NCBI GenBank assembly: GCA_026954325.1
Contig: JAIXKK010000152.1
Location: forward strand, 61,823-125,822
Source of the DNA: Bryobacterales bacterium
Lineage (GTDB): Bacteria > Acidobacteriota > Terriglobia > Bryobacterales > Bryobacteraceae
DNA: 64,000 nucleotides
Reading direction: 5' to 3'
The notes beneath the pieces were generated by a model. That model was not told where the DNA came from. It did no database searches and worked only from the letters and a program-made list of their open reading frames with translations. A program made the translations under genes and the position numbers. Positions 46,255 through 53,399 of this stretch are shown here, one piece after another; the stretch's first letter is position 1; every line of letters starts with the position of its first letter.

Positions 46255-47493
46255 TCACAGGCTGACCGGTATGCCGTAAAACCTCCCGCCGGCTTTCACC
46301 ACCCAACCGATGAGCGAGCGCCGCAACCCGACAGGAGCCAGCCACCACTTCTCAAAGAGCACTTTGCCCACGTGCCAGGATTTCCCCATCTGCCGCAACT
46401 GCACCGTGGGCGCGGGCTCGGCGAAGAAGTTGCCGAAGGCAAATCCCGCAAGGTCCTCCCCGGCCTCCAGCATGCAATAGCCATCCCCGCGGAATGCCGC
46501 TTCGCTCGCCTGGCCGGTAACCTCCGCAACCACCCGCCGCGCCGCCACCTCCGCCTGCGCGTGGGCGAATACGCCCGCCTTCGGCAACATCAGAGGCACA
46601 TCCGGCTTCCAGCGGCCCGGAATCGGAATCGACGTCACGTCGCCAATCGCGTAAATGCCGTCCTGATTCGTCCGCAGTGTCCGCGCGTTCACCGGAACCC
46701 ATCCGGCCTGGTTCGTCAGACCGGCCTCCACCACCGCCCTCGGCGCGCGGTGCGGCGGCACCGCCACCAGCAGGTCGAATCCCGCTCGCGCTCCATTGTC
46801 GAAGCTCATCTCCCGCGCTGCCGGGTCCACCGCCGTCAGCTTGTGCCGCGGGTGGAATTCGACTCCCTTCGATTCGAGCATGCCCCGCACCGCCTCTCCA
46901 AGCTCCGGTCCCGCAACCGGCATTGGCTGCGGCTCCGGTGTGAACAGGTGGACCTCCACCTGGCCGGATAAGCCTCGCCGCCGGAAATAATCCGCGATCA
47001 GCATCGCCCCTTCATGCGGAGCCCCGGGACACTTGTACGGCATGGCGGACACCACTACGGCAATGCGGCCCACCGCGAAACCTCTCAGTGCGTCCCGCAG
47101 GCGCGCGGCGCCTTCGAACGTGAAGAACGTGTGCGACGCTTCCGCCAGTCCCGGCATAGCCTCGGGAGCCAGGTTGGCGCCCAACGCCACGATCAACTGA
47201 TCGTACGCGATTTCCGCCGCTCCCATCTTCACTTTGCGCCGGACCGTGTCGATGCCGGTCACCTCCGCTTGGACCAATTCGATGCCTCGCCGCAGCAGTC
47301 CCGCCAGGGGCCGGCGAATCTGGCCCGGTTCCCGGTCTCCGGTCATCAACCACAGAAACGAGGGCGCAAACGCATGCTGCGCATTCTTCTCCACCAACAC
47401 CACCCGATGCGCGGAGGGCAGTTGCCGGCGAACCTCGTTCGCCGCCACCATTCCTCCTATCCCGCCGCCAAGCACCACGATCGTCGATTGCAT
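46255..47493 (-). CDS. Sulfide:quinone oxidoreductase-like flavoprotein
   Basis: About 412 residues from ATG 47493 (GAGGGGG upstream; GTG at 47508 overlaps the previous stop and is possible). It has the FAD-binding GGGIGGMVAANEV at residues 9-21, the second nucleotide motif YAIGDVTSIP, and two cysteines, Cys155 in MPYKCPGAP and Cys340 in GDGYCMLEAG, where sulfide:quinone oxidoreductases carry their catalytic pair. The third Cys of many family members is absent. It would oxidise sulfide to sulfane sulfur at the inner membrane, reducing quinone. The stop of the ArsR-rhodanese gene lies 11 bases upstream, so the two form one operon. Confidence 0.88.
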   Translation of the reverse strand: MQSTIVVLGGGIGGMVAANEVRRQLPSAHRVVLVEKNAQHAFAPSFLWLMTGDREPGQIRRPLAGLLRRGIELVQAEVTGIDTVRRKVKMGAAEIAYDQLIVALGANLAPEAMPGLAEASHTFFTFEGAARLRDALRGFAVGRIAVVVSAMPYKCPGAPHEGAMLIADYFRRRGLSGQVEVHLFTPEPQPMPVAGPELGEAVRGMLESKGVEFHPRHKLTAVDPAAREMSFDNGARAGFDLLVAVPPHRAPRAVVEAGLTNQAGWVPVNARTLRTNQDGIYAIGDVTSIPIPGRWKPDVPLMLPKAGVFAHAQAEVAARRVVAEVTGQASEAAFRGDGYCMLEAGEDLAGFAFGNFFAEPAPTVQLRQMGKSWHVGKVLFEKWWLAPVGLRRSLIGWVVKAGGRFYGIPVSL

Positions 47494-47504
47494 CTTTCCC
47501 CCTC

Positions 47505-48188
47505 TCACACTCGCTCTTCCTCACCCACGGCGACGGGGAAGCCCTTCGCCTGCCAGTCCGCAACGCCTGCCTCCAGCCGGAACGCCGCGAAACCCCGGGC
47601 CCTCAGAATCTCGACCGCTTCCACTGCCAGCACGCAATAAGGGCCGCGGCAATAGGCCACCACCTCCCGCTCCCGGGGCAGGTCCGCCAACCGCCGTTCC
47701 AATTCCTTCAAAGGCACGGACAAAGCCCCTGGCAGATGACCGGCGCGATACTCCTCGCGCGGCCGGACGTCCAACACCGTCACGGCGCCCTCCCGCACTT
47801 TCATCATGAGTTGTTCTCGCCCCACCGGTTGTAGTCCCCGGCGCGCTTCCAGAAACCGGCGCGTGATTTCGCCGACCTCGGCCAAGCGAGTTTCCGCCAA
47901 GGACCGCAGTGTCCGAAAGAACTGGCACACCTGATCGTCGGCCACCCGGTAGGTGACGAACAACCCGGATTTCTCTGCCTCCACCAGCCGGGCCTCGCGT
48001 AGCGCCTTCAGGTGCTGCGAAGTGTTGGCAAGCCCCAGGCCGGCTTCCTTGGCCAGCGCTTCCACGGTCCGGGGACCCTGGCAGAGCAGGTCAAGCAGTT
48101 CCAGCCGGCTGGGGTTCGAGATCGCCTTGCCCATGCGTGCGAACTGCTCGTAGATCGCGGTCTTGAATCGGCGGCTACTGCTTGCCAT
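47505..48188 (-). CDS. ArsR-type regulator fused to rhodanese domain
   Basis: 227 residues. Residues 10-95 are an ArsR/SmtB winged helix (AISNPSRLELLDLLCQGPRT, LANTSQHLKALREARLV). Residues 125-220 are a rhodanese with VLDVRPREEYRAGHLPGA and the active-site loop CRGPYC (Cys180). Cys36 in DLLCQG matches the first sensing Cys of the sulfide-responsive SqrR/BigR group. Cys88 in QVCQFF could be its partner, though its position is earlier than in SqrR. It probably represses itself and the downstream oxidoreductase until sulfane sulfur appears. Confidence 0.9.
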   Translation of the reverse strand: MASSSRRFKTAIYEQFARMGKAISNPSRLELLDLLCQGPRTVEALAKEAGLGLANTSQHLKALREARLVEAEKSGLFVTYRVADDQVCQFFRTLRSLAETRLAEVGEITRRFLEARRGLQPVGREQLMMKVREGAVTVLDVRPREEYRAGHLPGALSVPLKELERRLADLPREREVVAYCRGPYCVLAVEAVEILRARGFAAFRLEAGVADWQAKGFPVAVGEEERV

Positions 48189-48196
48189 GTTCGTAA

Positions 48197-48220
48197 TTCA
48201 GTAATTCACTATTAACTGAA
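48197..48220. promoter_or_regulatory. ArsR operator candidate (inverted repeat)
   Basis: TTCAGTAAT and ATTAACTGAA form an imperfect inverted repeat around TTCACT-like spacer sequence. It overlaps the -10 region of the promoter at 48211-48238 and ends nine bases from the ATG of the ArsR-rhodanese gene, the usual place for an autorepressor site. A direct repeat GTAATTCA also occurs here twice. Confidence 0.68.
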
Positions 48221-48238
48221 GCAGTGCCCCTCTGTCAA
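48211..48238 (-). promoter_or_regulatory. Promoter of the ArsR-rhodanese/sulfide oxidoreductase operon
   Basis: On the minus strand a perfect TTGACA (48238-48233) is followed after 16 bases by GTTAAT (48216-48211), four of six matches to TATAAT. The -10 box lies inside the inverted repeat at 48197-48220. Confidence 0.62.
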
Positions 48239-48241
48239 TCC

Positions 48242-48562
48242 CTATCCCGAACTCGACAGCTTCATCAATACCACCCCCGCCACTATTAACACGGCCGCTC
48301 CAACCCGCCCCGCGGTCGCCGGTTCGCCAAGCACGGCAATACCAGCGGCGAACGCGCCGATCGCCCCAATCCCGGTCCACACCGTGTAGGCAGTGCCCAG
48401 AGGCAGTGTTTTCATCGAAACCATGAGTAGACCGGCGCTGGCCAACATCGAGAGTATCGTAACGATTGCCGGCGCCGGACGCGTGAAGCCCTCCGAGAGC
48501 TTCATCGAAAACGCCCAGACGATTTCCAGAAGACCGGCGGCCAGTAAGAGCACCCAAGCCAT
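48242..48562 (-). CDS. gdx: Guanidinium exporter of the SMR family (SugE/Gdx)
   Basis: 106 residues, four transmembrane helices. The proton/substrate-coupling Glu13 is in GLLEIVWAF, and the SugE-type motif is LGTAYTVWTGIGAIG. Members with this motif export guanidinium by proton antiport as dual-topology dimers. A probable guanidine-II riboswitch directly upstream strongly supports a guanidine role rather than general drug efflux. AAAGGAGGGG precedes ATG 48562 and lies in a hairpin. Confidence 0.9.
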   Translation of the reverse strand: MAWVLLLAAGLLEIVWAFSMKLSEGFTRPAPAIVTILSMLASAGLLMVSMKTLPLGTAYTVWTGIGAIGAFAAGIAVLGEPATAGRVGAAVLIVAGVVLMKLSSSG

Positions 48563-48571
48563 ATCGGCCCC

Positions 48572-48587
48572 TCCTTTGACAAAAGGA
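48572..48587 (-). promoter_or_regulatory. Hairpin sequestering the gdx ribosome-binding site
   Basis: The minus strand reads TCCTTTTGTCAAAGGA, a perfect 6-bp stem with a four-base loop. The right arm AAAGGA is the core of the Shine-Dalgarno sequence of gdx. It begins at the base next to the proposed riboswitch hairpin, so it is a plausible expression platform. Confidence 0.65.
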
Positions 48588-48612
48588 CCGGGCCGTCCCG
48601 GATGTCGTCCCC
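48588..48612 (-). promoter_or_regulatory. Probable guanidine-II (mini-ykkC) riboswitch
   Basis: The minus strand has two adjacent stem-loops with the ACGR loops typical of mini-ykkC: GGGG-ACGA-CATCC (one bulged A, one G-U) and CCGGG-ACGG-CCCGG. They lie 26-50 bases upstream of a guanidinium exporter, followed at once by a hairpin hiding its ribosome-binding site. The two stems share two C residues, so the linker is shorter than usual and the first stem is imperfect; this lowers certainty. Confidence 0.62.
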
Positions 48613-48705
48613 GTGGCGGGTGAAGGGCGTGGCCTTCAGTCGACGAAACCTTAAACCTATCACATCCGTGCGTGACAGTGCGCTTTAGCCCTGCCCCGCG
48701 ACAAG

Positions 48706-48711
48706 GATAAT
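48706..48711 (+). promoter_or_regulatory. GATAAT -10 box six bases before the start codon (leaderless candidate)
   Basis: GATAAT ends six bases before ATG 48718, the same geometry as at 32890. No Shine-Dalgarno sequence fits in between (AGAGCG) and no clear -35 is seen. Transcription would begin at the start codon. Confidence 0.45.
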
Positions 48712-48717
48712 AGAGCG

Positions 48718-49572
48718 ATGTCCACCTCCCACGGTGAAATCAACCACGTCAGCGACACCGCCCTGATGGTAGCCGCCTGCCGCGCGCTCGAAACCGAAAG
48801 CGATGACGGATTCGTCCGCGATCCCTTCGCCGCGCGCCTCGCCGGCGAGCGCGGCATGGCCATCCTCCGCGCACTGCCGAACCCGGAAATGGTGCGCTTT
48901 GGACTCGGCGTCCGCGGCAGGTTCCTCGATGAACTCCTGCTCGATGCGCTGGCGTCGGAACCGGTCGCCACCGTCCTCTCCGTGGGATGCGGTCTCGACA
49001 CCCGGCCGTGGCGTCTCGAACTCCCGCCCGGTCTCCGATGGATCGAGGTCGATTTTCCCGAAATGCTCGATTATAAGGACGAACTCATGGCCGGGGAGAT
49101 TCCGCGCTGCCGCCGCGAGCGTCTGAGCGCGGACCTCAACCAACGAGATCAGCGCGCCGCGATGTACCAGGCCGCGGGCCAATCGCCCGCGCTCATGATC
49201 ACCGAAGGCGTCCTCATGTATCTCCCTGCCGCCACCGTCGATGCCCTGGCGGCGGAAGCCTGGCGGGAAAGCGGCATTGCTCACTGGATCAGCGACATCA
49301 CCACCACGGCATTCACACAAGCCATCGGTGGCGCGGATACCATGCGCCCCATCCGGCGCGTGCAGGCGTCCGATTCCCTGGCCGGCGAGCAGATCCTCGA
49401 CGTCCTTCGGCGAAACGGTTGGGTGACGGCGGCTCGCCGCGGCTACATCACCGATATGGCATTCGCGGCGCCGCGCATCGAACGTATGATGGCTGGCCGG
49501 CCGAGGCCCGAACCGCCTCCATTTGCCTCGGACGACCCTACCGGCGTGCACCGCTTCGTTCGCAGTCGCTGA
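48718..49572 (+). CDS. SAM-dependent methyltransferase, leucine carboxyl methyltransferase-like
   Basis: 284 residues. It has the family's N-terminal signature (SDTALMVAACRALETES, DPFAARLAG), SAM motif I VLSVGCGLDTRPWRL near residue 88, the acidic strand WIEVDFPEML and the MITEGVLMYLP motif. Bacterial members of this family (TIGR00027 type) methylate small molecules or unknown acceptors; the substrate here is unknown. It is a single-gene unit, divergent from gdx, and may be translated from a leaderless message. Confidence 0.88.
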   Translation: MSTSHGEINHVSDTALMVAACRALETESDDGFVRDPFAARLAGERGMAILRALPNPEMVRFGLGVRGRFLDELLLDALASEPVATVLSVGCGLDTRPWRLELPPGLRWIEVDFPEMLDYKDELMAGEIPRCRRERLSADLNQRDQRAAMYQAAGQSPALMITEGVLMYLPAATVDALAAEAWRESGIAHWISDITTTAFTQAIGGADTMRPIRRVQASDSLAGEQILDVLRRNGWVTAARRGYITDMAFAAPRIERMMAGRPRPEPPPFASDDPTGVHRFVRSR

Positions 49573-49593
49573 GCGCGAGGCGGCGCCGCCCGG

Positions 49594-50923
49594 TCAATGC
49601 ACAAATCCCGGGCGGATCAGGGGAATTTCGGCGTGCATCTCCCGCACGATCCTGCCCCGCATGTTTCCGAGGCCGCCCCAATCGTAACGCCGGTTCAGAT
49701 CAACCGTGGCCACGGCCGCGCTCCCCTGCTCAGTAGCCGCCGCCAGCGGCTCTCCCTTCGGGTCCATGATGAGCGAGGGGTTGGCATAATTCGAAGCGGC
49801 GAGGAAGACGCGGTTCTCCATGGCCCGTGCCCGCATCAACGGTTCCGTGGCGGCCCAGATCGGCGCCAGAATGATCTCCGCGCCGCCGAGCGCGAGCCCT
49901 CGAGCAGGGTCTGGAAACTCGGTGTCCCAACAGATCATCATCCCCACCTTCCCGAAGTCGGTTTCAAAGACAGGGTAAGCGTTGCCCGGCGTGATTCCTT
50001 CTTCGATTTCCGTGTACGGCAGATGGGTTTTCCGGTACTTTCCTATCACACGGCCCTGCCGGTCAATCAGGACCGCGGTGTTGTAAATGGCGGCCCCCTC
50101 GCGCTCGGTGAGTCCGGCCACTACGTATGAGTGTCTCGCGCGCGCCGCCGCTCCGAGTTGTGCAGTGCTGGGGCCGGGAATCGGTTCGGCGGCCTCCGCC
50201 ATCGGTCCGCGCATCCCCGCCCACGTCAGCGATTCGCCGAAGACGATGACATCCGTCTTGTCCGGCAACGTGCGGTCCAGCACCTCGATAGAGCGGCGCA
50301 CGGCTTCCTTTCCGGACCCCGCGCCGCGAGGTTCGAACTTCACGGCCGCCACCGTGACATTGCGCGGCGGTGGCGGCGGGATCTCATCGAAGGAAATATC
50401 GTCCCACCACACTGTCGCTTGCGGAGCGTTGGCCAGCAGCAGTTGGATTCGCACCCGGGCCGCCCCGCGATTGGCCGGAGCGTCGGCCGTAAGTCGCTTC
50501 CACCCCTCCCGAACCGACACCGCCACCGGGAATTCCGGCGGACCGGTGCGCTTCCCATCCGCGGTTTCCCATCGCAATTTGGCCAGCACCTGGACCGGTT
50601 CATAGCTGACGCCCTCGGCCCTGTACCAGGCCGTGAAACGGTACCATTTCCCCGGCTGAACGCCTTCCACCACGTAATCCCATCCGCCGTGTACCGCCGG
50701 ATTGCTGTTCCCGCTCAGCGCCAGGGACGCGGGGCCGGCTGTACCGCGTGACATCGAGAAAAGCCCGGGGGGAAATCTCCGCTCTGGGCGCCCAGACGCT
50801 CCAACCGGCGGGCAATCCGTTCTTTCCCGCCTCGAAGCCCGCCAGACGGACGTGCACACCGGCGTCCACGGGGGGCCCTGCCAGGCAGCAGGTTGCGGAA
50901 AGAAGGATCAGAAGCGGTCGCAT
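49594..50923 (-). pseudogene. Exported carbon-nitrogen hydrolase with N-terminal beta domain, frameshifted at a 6-G run
   Basis: From ATG 50923 (AGGAG upstream) one frame gives a signal peptide (MRPLLILLSATCCLAGPPVD) and LAGFEAGKNGLPAGWSVWAP. The frame is lost at a run of six G (plus strand) near 50767, and the next frame continues with GLFSMSRGTAGPASLALSGN to the stop at 49594. Five G would restore one reading frame of about 442 residues. Residues ~50-190 form a beta-sandwich, and the rest is a nitrilase fold with the intact triad: Glu in VFGESLTW, Lys in GKYRKTHLP, Cys in MMICWDTEF. It would hydrolyse a C-N bond in the periplasm if expressed. A sequencing error is a fair explanation. Confidence 0.82.
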
Positions 50924-51152
50924 CACAAGGACTCCTCTCTGTGGTTACTCTACACGATATTCAACGCGGGGGTGCGAAGCGGGAGCGAGTTGAAGTCCCG
51001 TGCGGTCCTCGTTGTCCCGATCTTCGCGGTATCGGTCACGATGAGACTGGGGGCCGCCGAGACTTCCATGCTTTGCCGCGCGGAGGCCACCTCGCGGGGT
51101 AAGGTCCACACGCCGCGGTTGGCGCGCATATCATTGCCTTGTGGGCTCGCGC

Positions 51153-51568
51153 ATGGCTTGGAAGTGGCGGGATGGTAATGCGGTCGTGGGGCCTCGGATC
51201 AACGCCGAAGGGCTGCGTGTTTACCCTTTTGATCCGCTCTTGCCCCTGGATGTCCTGTTCTTTTGCTACCGCGGCGATCCGCAATACCGCGGCAACCGCC
51301 GCGGCCATTTTGAAGTGCTCTATCTGAAAACCGGGGGGATCCTGCTGGAGGCGCGGAGCAGGCGGATCCTCATGCCCGCGGGCGGCCTGCTGGTGATGGG
51401 CAGCACCCTGATGCATCGGATTCTCGAATGTCGGGGGGCCGGCCCAGTGCCATAGTGATGTCTTTTCTACCTGAGTTGATTCGCAATGACTCTCCCGGTA
51501 CAGGCGCGCCGGCCCGTGGCGGGAACCGCGGCGCACTGCGGGAAAGCGCTTCCGGAGCATGTGAATGA
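51153..51568 (+). pseudogene. AraC-type regulator remnant, cupin domain only
   Basis: From ATG 51153 the frame reads VVGPRINAEGLRVYPFDPLL, then FCYRGDPQYRGNRRGHFEVL, then VMGSTLMHRILECRG, the N-terminal cupin domain of AraC-like regulators. At a run of six G near 51433 the frame ends after a few residues, but another frame continues with PSAIVMSFLPELIRND, again family-like, before turning to nonsense. No helix-turn-helix domain is present before the next gene at 51565. It is probably a dead regulator of the following hydrolase genes. Confidence 0.68.
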
Positions 51569-53223
51569 TGATGCGATTCAAATGTTGGTTATTAGTGGGC
51601 GTCTTGTTCGCAGCCTCCGCGGCTGTAGCTAAGAACTTCACCAGGGGCGCGTCCACCGCGCGGCAGTTCGGCGTGCATGAGATCAAACTGCGCCAGCAAC
51701 CCGGCGCGGACAATCCTTTTGCGGTGACCACTACCGTGAAGTTCACAGCGCCCTCCGGACGCGAGACGGAAGTCAACGCCTTCTACGATGGCGGCCGGAC
51801 GTGGCGCGCCCGCGTCTACGTCAGCGAAAGCGGCCAGTGGCGCTGGCAATCGTCCACCGGACAATCCGGCGTCTTCCGGGCTTCATCTTCGGCTTTGCCC
51901 GGTATGCTGCGTAAACATCGCGACGACACCCATCAGTGGATGACGGACAACGGCCGCTGGTTCTTGAACCTCTCTGACACTGCCTATTTTCTGTTCCTCC
52001 CCGGCCACCGCGAATGGCGCCGTTATGTCCGTGAAGACGCCGCGCTGGGGATTACTTCCCTGCGGGTGATGGCCATTCCCGATAGAGACTTCGACCTCGA
52101 CACCCAGGCGCCGCGAAAAGACTGGGACGCATACTGCGCGGACCCGGACTGCGCCGCTCTGCGGGTGGAGAATTTTCAGACCACCGATGCGCGGCTCGAA
52201 TGGATGCTCGACAACTACCCGGAACTGTGCGTGCAATTCATCCTGTTTCCGCGCGGCTCCCGCTACGGCCGGGACGAAACCTCGTGGGCCAAATTCTCCG
52301 GTGGCGCGAAGAGGCGCCTCATGGATTACATGCTCGCCCGGTTCGCCGCCTTCCCCCAGCTTTTCTGGCTGATAGTGAACGACGCGCACTACGGCCCGAA
52401 ATTTCCCAACAATAATGCTCTGGCCACGGAGGTGGGTGAGTACTTCGCCAAACACGACCCTTGGCGCCACCTGCTCTCCACGGGCCCCGTCCGCTTCATG
52501 CCTTTTCCTTTCCGCGGAGCCCCATGGGTTGGTTACTATCACCTGGAAGACGCTTTTCAACTCGGGGCCGGTAAGACCGGACTGTATCGCGCCGATCCCG
52601 TGCACGTTTTCCTCGGCGAGGACCGTTACGAACAGGATAGAGGGCGCTTCGATCCTAAGAATCCCGCCTACTACTACCGCTGCTTATTCTGGTCGTGGTT
52701 GTTGGCGGGCGGTTCCGCGAACTATGGCGGCCGCTGGGAGCGCACCGAGCCATACAGCCTGACCGGTTCGAAGCCGTACACCAACACCTACCGGGATGGA
52801 AATCCGGACCGCCGTACGTATGCCCAGGGGCTGAAGGGGCTGGATTCCGTCAGTTCCATCAAGAGGTTTTTTGCGGACCGCCATCTCGACCTGGCCGGCT
52901 TTGAGCCGCGGGATTCTCTCGTGCCGGGTTCTGGCGGCGCAACGGACCAGCCTCGGCCCAAGTTGACCCACCGCCGGGGACGGCAGTACCTGGTCTACGA
53001 CCCTAACGCCGCGGCCGGCGGGAAGGATGCCGCGCCGGACACTTCCAACACGGCACGATTCAAAGTGGACCTGACCGGCGCGGAAGGAACATTTCATGTG
53101 GAATGGTACCGTCCGGCGGACGCCGCCTCCGAAACCGGTGAACCCGTCATGGGCGGAGCGGTGCGGGAATTCGTCGCGCCCTGGAAGGGTTGCGACGTCA
53201 TTTTGTACCTCAGTTCCCGTTAG
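51565..53223 (+). CDS. Secreted glycoside hydrolase, DUF5060 plus apiosidase-like (DUF4038) domains
   Basis: 552 residues from ATG 51565 (three ATG in tandem; GGAG nine bases upstream). A signal peptide (MRFKCWLLVGVLFAASAAVA) is followed by the DUF5060 immunoglobulin-like domain, residues ~35-110 (FTAPSGRETEVNAFYDGGRT, RVYVSESGQWRWQSST). The barrel starts at NGRWFLNLSDTAYFLFLPGH and contains NPEL-like segments (LDNYPELCVQFILFPRGSRY, LFWLIVNDAHYG). A C-terminal beta domain follows. Related enzymes release terminal sugars such as apiose from plant pectin, but the substrate here is not certain. The following gene at 53400 is on the same strand. Confidence 0.78.
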   Translation: MMMRFKCWLLVGVLFAASAAVAKNFTRGASTARQFGVHEIKLRQQPGADNPFAVTTTVKFTAPSGRETEVNAFYDGGRTWRARVYVSESGQWRWQSSTGQSGVFRASSSALPGMLRKHRDDTHQWMTDNGRWFLNLSDTAYFLFLPGHREWRRYVREDAALGITSLRVMAIPDRDFDLDTQAPRKDWDAYCADPDCAALRVENFQTTDARLEWMLDNYPELCVQFILFPRGSRYGRDETSWAKFSGGAKRRLMDYMLARFAAFPQLFWLIVNDAHYGPKFPNNNALATEVGEYFAKHDPWRHLLSTGPVRFMPFPFRGAPWVGYYHLEDAFQLGAGKTGLYRADPVHVFLGEDRYEQDRGRFDPKNPAYYYRCLFWSWLLAGGSANYGGRWERTEPYSLTGSKPYTNTYRDGNPDRRTYAQGLKGLDSVSSIKRFFADRHLDLAGFEPRDSLVPGSGGATDQPRPKLTHRRGRQYLVYDPNAAAGGKDAAPDTSNTARFKVDLTGAEGTFHVEWYRPADAASETGEPVMGGAVREFVAPWKGCDVILYLSSR

Positions 53224-53399
53224 TGTACCGCCGCCGGATTGTCTCCGTACGCCACGTTGTGGCGGCGAACGGCACTGATATCCGTCTACACGGCTTTCAA
53301 TCCGCGGGTGCCATCCGCCAATCCGTGACCATGGACGGCCATGCGCTCAGGTTGCGGGCCGTGCGGGCCAGTCAATATTCTGGTCGGAGGGGGTCACAA

